From: an uncultured Clostridia bacterium
GTDB taxonomy: Bacteria > Bacillota > Clostridia > TANB77 > CAG-508
Assembly (NCBI GenBank): GCA_944393755.1
Contig: CALYBF010000097.1
Coordinates: 1-5,718, forward strand
Direction of reading: 5' to 3'
Length of the DNA: 5,718 nucleotides
Numbering within the stretch: the stretch's first letter is position 1; each line of letters starts with the position of its first letter. Positions 1 to 4,299 of this stretch are shown here, piece by piece. Under the pieces are notes generated by a model. The model made no database searches, was not told the origin of the DNA, and saw only the letters and a program-made list of their open reading frames with translations. The translations under genes and the position numbers were made by a program.

Positions 1-444
1 TTCAAGTAAAAAGCTTAAAAATTGTATTTGATTTCTTTCAATTTCATCTTCTCTTTCTTTATTTGCTTCTTGAACATTTTTATCAAATGCTCTAATTCCT
101 AGTGTGTTTTCTTCTGGCAAATATGTAAAACCACTAATACCACCAATATATTCTCTAATTAACTTTCTTATATCATCTGGTAATTCTTCTGTATATGGCT
201 TTCCTTCTAAAGAACTTACATCTATACCTATTTCTTTTAAGAATTTTATTGATAATTCTTGTGCTTTACAATTTTCTAAGAAAAAAATATAACTCCTTAC
301 GCTCTCTTCTGTTTTATATTCTATAAATTCTGTACCTCTTATTCTTTCTTCTATAATACTTCTATATTGTTCTCCAAATATTTTTACATATACATTTATT
401 ATATCTTCTAAATATTTTTCTATATTTATTTTTAAACTATCCAT
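1..444 (-). CDS. Hypothetical protein, N-terminal 148 residues (runs off left edge)
   Basis: An open frame starts at ATG 444-442 and continues without a stop to base 1, so the C-terminus is outside the window. The start is supported by AGGAG six bases upstream of the ATG. The visible part begins MDSLKINIEKYLEDIINVYV and is charged and helix-rich, with no signal peptide or membrane segment. A central stretch contains a GGISGFTYLPEENTLGIRAF run (about residues 106-125), followed by a Glu/Lys-rich segment that looks like a helix or coiled coil. I do not recognise the family. It begins 19 bases after the stop of a MazG-like gene on the same strand, so it is probably translated from the same mRNA as the two pyrophosphohydrolases. 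That does not by itself reveal its job. Confidence 0.8.
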   Translation of the reverse strand, partial: MDSLKINIEKYLEDIINVYVKIFGEQYRSIIEERIRGTEFIEYKTEESVRSYIFFLENCKAQELSIKFLKEIGIDVSSLEGKPYTEELPDDIRKLIREYIGGISGFTYLPEENTLGIRAFDKNVQEANKEREDEIERNQIQFLSFLLE

Positions 445-463
445 ATTTCTCCTTTTAACAAAT

Positions 464-805
464 TTATATATTACTAGTCATCATCTTGTATATCGTCAAT
501 TTTAAAGTATGCCCATACCTTATAGAATTTAATTCTTCTTTAATTCTAAAGCTTTCTTCTAAATCTATATCATATGTATTTGCAATCATTAAAACATAAT
601 ACAAAACATCTGATAATTCTTCTTCTATTGTTCCCTTAATATTTTTTCCTTCCATTTTTTTATCTTTTCTAATAACTTCTGCTAATTCCCCCACTTCTTC
701 TATTAGTTTTAGAAAATATCTTTGTGTATTTTTCATATCTTCTGGTTTTATTCTTTTATATTTTTCTTTTAAATATTTTTGCATTTTTCTTATTGTTAAA
801 TTCAT
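464..805 (-). CDS. MazG-like nucleotide pyrophosphohydrolase (first of two)
   Basis: This 113-residue protein carries the metal-binding signature of the all-alpha NTP pyrophosphohydrolase superfamily (MazG, dUTPase-2, HisE): EExxE at E36/E37/E40 in LIEEVGELAE and ExxD at E63/D66 in EEELSDVLYY. Family members hydrolyse (d)NTPs to monophosphate plus pyrophosphate with Mg2+ in the cytoplasm, often to clean damaged or surplus nucleotides. The substrate cannot be read from sequence. The start has a strong AGGAGG about eight bases upstream of ATG 805. It lies 60 bases after the second MazG-like gene and 19 before the unknown gene, so an operon is likely. The last 11 residues (LTIYKMMTSNI) look unnatural: one extra T in the 500-503 run would instead give an acidic end, KIDDIQDDD, stopping at 474-476. 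The C-terminus may therefore be shifted. Confidence 0.9.
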   Translation of the reverse strand: MNLTIRKMQKYLKEKYKRIKPEDMKNTQRYFLKLIEEVGELAEVIRKDKKMEGKNIKGTIEEELSDVLYYVLMIANTYDIDLEESFRIKEELNSIRYGHTLKLTIYKMMTSNI

Positions 806-865
806 AAATATTCCTCCTTGTATAATTATTAAAAAAACTATACAATCATTTTATAAACTGTTTAT

Positions 866-1228
866 TTAATTATTTTGATTTATATTCCATTTTCTTTTTA
901 TATTATTTTTTTCTTTATTTACAACTGCTTCGAATAAATTAATATTTAATTCATTACAAATTGAAGTTAAAACTATAAATACATCAGCTATTTCTTCTTC
1001 TATATTAGTGTAATTTTCTATTTTATTATAATCTATTGAGGCTTCTGGTAATGTTTTTCTTATAGCTTTTGCAAGCTCACCAGTTTCTTCAAGCAATAAT
1101 AACATTTTATCTTGAATACTTTGATTTGTAAAACCTCTTAATGTAATAACTTTTTTTATATATTCTTGTACATCATTTACACTACTTTGTTTATTTATTA
1201 ATTCTAATAATCTTTTTTGTTCTTCCAT
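866..1228 (-). CDS. MazG-like nucleotide pyrophosphohydrolase (second of two)
   Basis: This 120-residue protein also belongs to the MazG-type all-alpha NTP pyrophosphohydrolases. EExxE is at E47/E48/E51 (LLEETGELAKAIRK) and ExxD at E79/D82 (EEEIADVFIVL). The usual C-terminal basic motif follows as NKEKNNIKRKW (residues 104-114). Length is normal for a stand-alone single-domain member. It differs clearly from its neighbour at 464-805, with an extra N-terminal helix and a longer inter-motif loop, so this is not a recent duplication. Its start at ATG 1228 has AGGGG about eight bases upstream, weaker than the AGGAGG of the next gene. It is the promoter-proximal gene of the presumed operon; no convincing -35/-10 pair is seen in the 63 bases before it. 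Substrate unknown. Confidence 0.9.
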   Translation of the reverse strand: MEEQKRLLELINKQSSVNDVQEYIKKVITLRGFTNQSIQDKMLLLLEETGELAKAIRKTLPEASIDYNKIENYTNIEEEIADVFIVLTSICNELNINLFEAVVNKEKNNIKRKWNINQNN

Positions 1229-1291
1229 TATCTATACCCCTAATTTTATTTAAATATATAATGTAGTATTTTTTCTATTTCTTATAACTTT

Positions 1292-2001
1292 TTATTCCAT
1301 TTTCTTTAAACTTATATTATTTTCTTTTTCTAATTGTTTTAAACTCTTTTTAGGTGTTGGTAAGTCTTCAGGCATAGTTCCGCCATACTTATTTAATTGC
1401 TTGTCTAACTATTTTTCCAATTTTATTATGAGTATCACAAGCTTGCTTTTCATTATCAACTTTATTCTTTTTAAACTTTGACTCTGTTTGTGTAATACGA
1501 AATAAATTAGCTGCAAGTTCTTCACTTACCGTATTATCTAAGATATCTTCTCTGTATCTTAGTCCTTTTCTTTTAGCTTTGTCATCAGCTGTTTCTCCAT
1601 TATTTAAAGAATAATTTCCTTTTCTTGTTAAATTTCTTTGATAAAACCTCTTTTCATCTTTAGTTAACAAACTATATTTTTTTCACTGATTTCTTGTTTT
1701 CTAGTTTGAATTGCAAAATATGTTTGTACGAAAGCAATTACTTTTTTCTGCTATCTCCATTTTGCGCTATTAAATAACAATCATATCTCGTTAACTTATC
1801 ATCTTTTATTAAAACTTCCGCATTATTAGCACGTTTTGACAACTTATTTACATCAATAAATTGTTAATTTGAGTATTGTAAAACTTTCATTAGTTCTCTA
1901 GCATACAAATACTCAGTTCCATATTCACCAATGTGTTTTATATCCTCAAAACTTTTATTATTATAATTTTCGATTTTTTCTAGTTCATATATAATTATCA
2001 T
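1292..2001 (-). pseudogene. dinD: dinD pseudogene (DNA-damage-inducible protein D), heavily decayed
   Basis: Fragments in three frames together spell a DinD protein, an SOS-induced protein reported in E. coli to affect RecA filaments. From ATG 2001 the N-terminus reads YLYARELMKVLQYSN and hits TAA at 1866-1864 (codon 46). A shrunken middle (LTRYDCYLIAQNGDSRKK) shifts frame at a T run, 1742-1747. Then TYFAIQTRKQEIS shifts again at 1677-1683. Next come LLTKDEKRFYQRN and EELAANLFRITQTES, ending VRQAIK with a stop at 1389. The true C-terminus, KYGGTMPEDLPTPKKSLKQL, lies one frame over and ends with TAA at 1294-1292. Both homopolymer shifts are repaired by one added base. About 20-25 residues are also missing near 1600 (after NYSLN), and others near 1830. 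Identification rests on remembered E. coli DinD (ELAANLFRATQTE, GGTMPEELPTP). With this many independent lesions it is not functional. The 93-codon fragment 1389-1670 should not be called a gene. Confidence 0.9.
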
Positions 2002-2034
2002 CTACATTAATTATAATATATAGCCATTGTGCTT

Positions 2035-2048
2035 CGAATATATGTTTG
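2035..2048. promoter_or_regulatory. Degenerate LexA/DinR-type SOS box upstream of dinD relic
   Basis: CGAATATATGTTTG matches the Firmicute LexA (DinR) operator CGAACRNRYGTTYC at 12 of 14 positions; the mismatches are T for C in the left arm and G for C at the end. It sits 34-47 bases upstream of the pseudogene ATG, where an operator over a -35 region would be, and a TATAAT (2015-2010, minus strand) lies between it and the gene. The position relative to a DNA-damage gene is the main argument, since AT-rich sequence yields such near-matches by chance. The mismatches fit relaxed selection after the gene died. Confidence 0.4.
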
Positions 2049-2064
2049 TTTTGTGGTTGAAAAT

Positions 2065-2088
2065 AAAATACAAGTTTCCTTGTATTTT
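2065..2088. terminator. Perfect 10-bp hairpin, terminator-like
   Basis: AAAATACAAG (2065-2074) pairs perfectly with CTTGTATTTT (2079-2088) across a four-base loop. On the minus strand the loop reads GAAA, a stable GNRA tetraloop, and the stem is followed by ATTTTC. On the plus strand it is followed by one more T and then GG. It is short and AT-rich for an intrinsic terminator and no intact gene ends next to it. It may be left from a gene lost upstream of dinD, or it may insulate the TIR operon promoter. Confidence 0.4.
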
Positions 2089-2239
2089 TGGTGCGGTTTT
2101 CTTACAGGTTACGTACTCTGTTCTCTTTCTAAAATCATTATATATTATTATTAAAATAATATCAATATAAAATATTTAATTTCTAACTTAAAAATCTATA
2201 CCTTTTTGATTTTCTTAATTAACAATATTTGGGAAAGCA

Positions 2240-2268
2240 TTGAAAAAAGTCTATAATTGTGATATATT
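2240..2268 (+). promoter_or_regulatory. Sigma-A promoter with extended -10 for the TIR/membrane-protein operon
   Basis: TTGAAA (2240-2245) and TATATT (2263-2268) are spaced by exactly 17 bases, each matching the consensus at 5 of 6 positions. TGA directly before the -10 supplies the extended -10 TGn. Transcription should begin near 2275, giving a leader of about 28 bases. The -35 box contains the TTG that could be mistaken for an upstream in-frame start codon. Confidence 0.75.
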
Positions 2269-2284
2269 AGTAAAAGTAAAAAGT

Positions 2285-2292
2285 AAAGGAGA
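2285..2292 (+). promoter_or_regulatory. Ribosome binding site fixing the TIR-like protein start at ATG 2303
   Basis: AAAGGAGA lies 10 bases before ATG 2303, a slightly long but usable spacing. The frame is open back to TTG 2240, but that codon is part of the -35 box, lies upstream of the predicted transcript start and has no good Shine-Dalgarno site. ATG 2303 also puts MANKKVCVSF at the N-terminus, the first beta strand typical of TIR-like proteins. Confidence 0.75.
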
Positions 2293-2302
2293 TGCTAAAA
2301 TT

Positions 2303-2740
2303 ATGGCAAATAAAAAAGTTTGTGTTTCATTTGATTATGAAAATGATAGAAATTATTATAATTTATTGGAAGCTTGGAATAAGAATCCTAGTATAGGTTT
2401 TTATATTAATGATTGTACTCCTAGTGAAATTCAAAGTGAATCTGTATCCACAATAAAACAAGTTCTCAGTACAAAAATTGGAGAAGCCAACTATATGATT
2501 GCAATAATTGGAAAACATTCTAACGATAAACATCCTGATAGTAATGAAATTGGTTATAAAAATTGGCAAGCATTTGAAATTGACAAAAATGCTGAAAAAG
2601 GAAATAAACTAGTAATTGTAAAATTAGGTAATTCTTGTGTTGTGCCTGATGAGGCTTATGGACAAGGTGCAGAATGGGTATATTCATTTAATCTAGAAGA
2701 TATTTTAAAGGCTTTAAACAAATTGGCAGGTCAAAATTAA
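2303..2740 (+). CDS. TIR-like domain protein (DUF1863/ThsB type)
   Basis: This 145-residue protein is a single TIR-like domain resembling Pfam DUF1863 (PF08937), the fold of Thoeris ThsB. Landmarks are the first strand and loop KVCVSFDYENDRNYYNLLEAW (residues 5-25, shown as family hallmark F/DYENDR...LLEAW), SPSEI-like CTPSEIQSES (38-47), a hydrophobic strand ANYMIAIIG (62-70), NWQAFEI (88-93) and KLVIVKLG (102-109). E92 in NWQAFEI aligns by motif with the expected catalytic Glu of NAD-cleaving TIR enzymes. ThsB proteins sense phage infection and turn NAD+ into a cyclic or conjugated ADP-ribose signal; by inference this one may too. There is no signal peptide or membrane helix, so it is cytosolic. 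Its stop overlaps the next ATG (TAATG), coupling it to a membrane protein. No ThsA-like gene is visible, so Thoeris proper is not shown. Confidence 0.85.
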   Translation: MANKKVCVSFDYENDRNYYNLLEAWNKNPSIGFYINDCTPSEIQSESVSTIKQVLSTKIGEANYMIAIIGKHSNDKHPDSNEIGYKNWQAFEIDKNAEKGNKLVIVKLGNSCVVPDEAYGQGAEWVYSFNLEDILKALNKLAGQN

Positions 2741-3330
2741 TGGAACGCATTGAAATTTTATATGATCACTATAAAGAAAGTTGTGAATTAGCTAGAAAAA
2801 ATGAAAAAAGAAGGGATAATCTATTTATTATAGTATGTGTCTTGATAGGATTGTTATTTTTATTTTCTTATGATAAAAATAGTGTAATAGGATTAATACA
2901 ATCATGGATCAAAACTAACTATGACTATGATTTGACCTTTTCAAGTAATATTATTCAGGCAATACTATGGATAGTTTTATTTATCTTTACTCTACGCTAT
3001 TTAGGTTTAAATATTAATTTAGATAGAAGTTATAATTATATTCATAAACTAGAAAATGAGATAAATGCAGAAATATTTAGAGAAACAATATCTAGAGAAG
3101 GAACAAGTTACTTGAATAATTATCCTATATTAAACAACATCACATATATTTCATATAGGATAATTCTTCCAATTATTTACTATTTTATTATTCTTATAAA
3201 ATTAAAGTTGGAGTATATTGCTCAAGGAGGAATTAACTTTTTTGTACTTTTTCAAATTATATTAGGAATATTTTGTATAATCCTAATTATTGTATATCTA
3301 ATAGAAAACATTATTGATATGTTATCTTAA
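2740..3330 (+). CDS. Four-helix membrane protein, putative effector partner of the TIR-like protein
   Basis: This 196-residue protein has four likely membrane helices at about residues 28-43, 70-88, 137-155 and 165-188. A charged N-terminal helix precedes them (YDHYKESCELARKNEKRRDN). The loop between helices 2 and 3 (89-136) is about 48 residues and charged, with a distinctive stretch YNYIHKLENEIN...ISREGTSYLNNYP. Basic residues before helix 1 (EKRRDN) and in the 2-3 loop suggest both face the cytoplasm. I do not recognise a named family. It starts at the A of the TAA of the TIR-like gene with no separate Shine-Dalgarno spacing, so translation is probably coupled, implying a joint function. 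By analogy with membrane-acting effectors of TIR, CBASS and Pycsar systems it may permeabilise or depolarise the membrane when the TIR partner is triggered. That is inference; a regulatory or anchoring role is equally possible. Confidence 0.85.
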   Translation: MERIEILYDHYKESCELARKNEKRRDNLFIIVCVLIGLLFLFSYDKNSVIGLIQSWIKTNYDYDLTFSSNIIQAILWIVLFIFTLRYLGLNINLDRSYNYIHKLENEINAEIFRETISREGTSYLNNYPILNNITYISYRIILPIIYYFIILIKLKLEYIAQGGINFFVLFQIILGIFCIILIIVYLIENIIDMLS

Positions 3331-3337
3331 TATATAA

Positions 3338-3379
3338 TATCAAAAATAAGTCGAATTTTAATTTGACTTATTTTTGATA
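3338..3379. terminator. Bidirectional intrinsic terminator between convergent genes
   Basis: An 18-bp inverted repeat (3338-3355 with 3362-3379; arms begin TATCAAAAATAAGTC and end GACTTATTTTTGATA) has one G.U pair and a six-base loop, TTTTAA. It begins eight bases after the stop of the membrane-protein gene. It lies between that gene and the convergent gene ending at 3463, so it can stop transcripts from both sides. The T-rich run lies inside the distal arm rather than after it. Confidence 0.7.
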
Positions 3380-3462
3380 CTAGACTTTAAAATTTACAAA
3401 TTATGATCAAACATTATTTTTTATCTTATATACTAAATACATAAAAGTAAATATTATATATC

Positions 3463-4089
3463 TCATTTTTTTATAGTATTATTTTTTATATAATCAAATG
3501 TTTCTTTATTATATCCCACTTTAGCGTTATTACTTTTTGATGCAATAATAGTAATTAATTTTGGAATAAGTTTTTCACAATTACTTGGATAACAATAATG
3601 AAAATATTCTCCATATTTATTAACAATTACTATTCCATATCTATCTATAATATTATTTGTTTTATGAACTTCCTGATAAATTCCTAAAATATCTTCAAAT
3701 TTAATAATTTGTCTATAATCTTTCTTGTCCATTATGTAGTTCTTAGAAATTATTATATACTTATCTTCGTAAATTGAATCTTCTTTAATTTCATTTATTG
3801 TTTCATTTAATCCACCTGTGGAATTTTCCTGATTATATGATGTCGTTTCGTTTAAATTAAAAATCAAATAAATATTTCTTAATGTTGAATACAAAGTAAA
3901 TAATCCCAATATAATTAAAAATACTGCAAAGGTAATTACTAAGATTGAATTTCCGATTGATAAATTTTCAGTAAGCAATATGTTTATTGGCATATATGAA
4001 GCAGCAAAAATTATTACTGTATAAAATAAGTCCCTAAGAGCATCTTTTAAATAATTTTTTTGTATGTTTTTTTCTACATTATTAGACAT
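3463..4089 (-). CDS. Hypothetical membrane protein: two helices plus cytoplasmic, possibly PH-like domain
   Basis: This 208-residue protein starts at ATG 4089 with GGAGG six bases upstream. Two membrane helices lie close together (about residues 21-38 and 47-68), forming a hairpin with a short outside loop. A polar linker rich in Asn, Glu and Thr follows (79-106), then a soluble domain of about 100 residues. That domain has alternating strands (YIIISKNYIMD, IIKFEDILGIYQEV, YGIVIVNKYGEYFHY) and a C-terminal helix (CEKLIPKLITIIAS). The order two helices, then strand-rich domain with I-x-F-x-D-I, then closing helix resembles bacterial PH-like/YcxB-type proteins. This is a fold impression, not a match I can confirm, and no function is known to me. 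It has its own promoter and converges on the TIR operon, so it is a separate transcript and need not belong to that system. Confidence 0.8.
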   Translation of the reverse strand: MSNNVEKNIQKNYLKDALRDLFYTVIIFAASYMPINILLTENLSIGNSILVITFAVFLIILGLFTLYSTLRNIYLIFNLNETTSYNQENSTGGLNETINEIKEDSIYEDKYIIISKNYIMDKKDYRQIIKFEDILGIYQEVHKTNNIIDRYGIVIVNKYGEYFHYCYPSNCEKLIPKLITIIASKSNNAKVGYNKETFDYIKNNTIKK

Positions 4090-4127
4090 ATGTATCCTCC
4101 ACTAAAATTTTTCTATTTTTCAAAAAT

Positions 4128-4157
4128 ATTATAACATAACATTTTTTATTTTTTCAA
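4128..4157 (-). promoter_or_regulatory. Sigma-A promoter with extended -10 for the 208-residue membrane protein
   Basis: Read on the minus strand, TTGAAA (4157-4152) and a perfect TATAAT (4133-4128) are separated by 18 bases. TGT precedes the -10, giving an extended -10 TGn. Transcription should begin near 4121, leaving a leader of about 30 bases with GGAGG before ATG 4089. The layout is almost the same as the TIR operon promoter. Confidence 0.7.
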
Positions 4158-4184
4158 CAAATTTTTCAATATATTATAAATTAT

Positions 4185-4279
4185 TGGGGGTTGGGGATAA
4201 ATTCCCCATATTTGAATTTGTGCGGGAGTACAAATTCATTGCTTGCTAGGACATAAATTCTTTATTTCTTAAACCCCCA
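4185..4279. other. G+C-rich island of nested inverted repeats: structured RNA, att site or MITE-like element
   Basis: The outer ends TGGGGGTT (4185-4192) and AACCCCCA (4272-4279) are perfect complements. Inside lie GGGGA/TCCCC (4193-4197 with 4203-4207) and a 10-bp stem TGAATTTGTG/TACAAATTCA (4213-4222 with 4229-4238, one G.U) around a CGGGAG loop. ATAAATTC also occurs twice directly (4197-4204, 4253-4260). The plan is a closing stem with two internal hairpins, like a multibranch RNA. On the plus strand it is preceded by a TATAAA (4175-4180) and followed by TATTTTTTC, so a plus-strand RNA of about 100 bases is conceivable. It lies just past the recombinase stop, so an attachment site is possible. 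TAT flanks both ends, which would fit a small transposon remnant. The sequence does not decide between these. Confidence 0.55.
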
Positions 4280-4299
4280 TATTTTTTCAATGTGATTTT

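Noticed and set aside
104..292. Plus-strand open frame of 62 codons
   Set aside because: It is the antisense of the partial gene 1-444, which has a good ribosome site; this frame has none and no recognisable content.
1389..1670. A separate 93-residue gene starting at TTG
   Set aside because: Its sequence is the C-terminal half of DinD and continues in other frames on both sides, so it is a pseudogene fragment.
2240..2302. A 21-residue N-terminal extension of the TIR-like protein from TTG 2240
   Set aside because: The TTG is part of a near-consensus -35 box and lies upstream of the predicted transcript start; AAAGGAGA supports ATG 2303.
2363..2569. Minus-strand open frame of 68 codons inside the TIR-like gene
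   Set aside because: It lies entirely antisense to a gene with a recognisable domain, has no ribosome site, and its translation resembles no protein I know.
2303..3330. A complete Thoeris system
   Set aside because: Thoeris needs a ThsA effector with SIR2-SLOG or macro domain; the partner here is only a four-helix membrane protein with neither.
2740..3330. SLATT-type effector assignment for the membrane protein
   Set aside because: SLATT proteins have two membrane helices; this one appears to have four, split by a 48-residue loop, and I see no SLATT hallmark.
4186..4228. G-quadruplex from runs GGGGG, GGGG and GGG
   Set aside because: Only three G runs are present, with the third about 27 bases from the second, and all can pair with C runs nearby.
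4185..4279. Firm call of a transposon remnant (MITE)
   Set aside because: The 8-bp ends and the TAT flanks are too short to exclude chance in AT-rich DNA, and no second copy is in the window.
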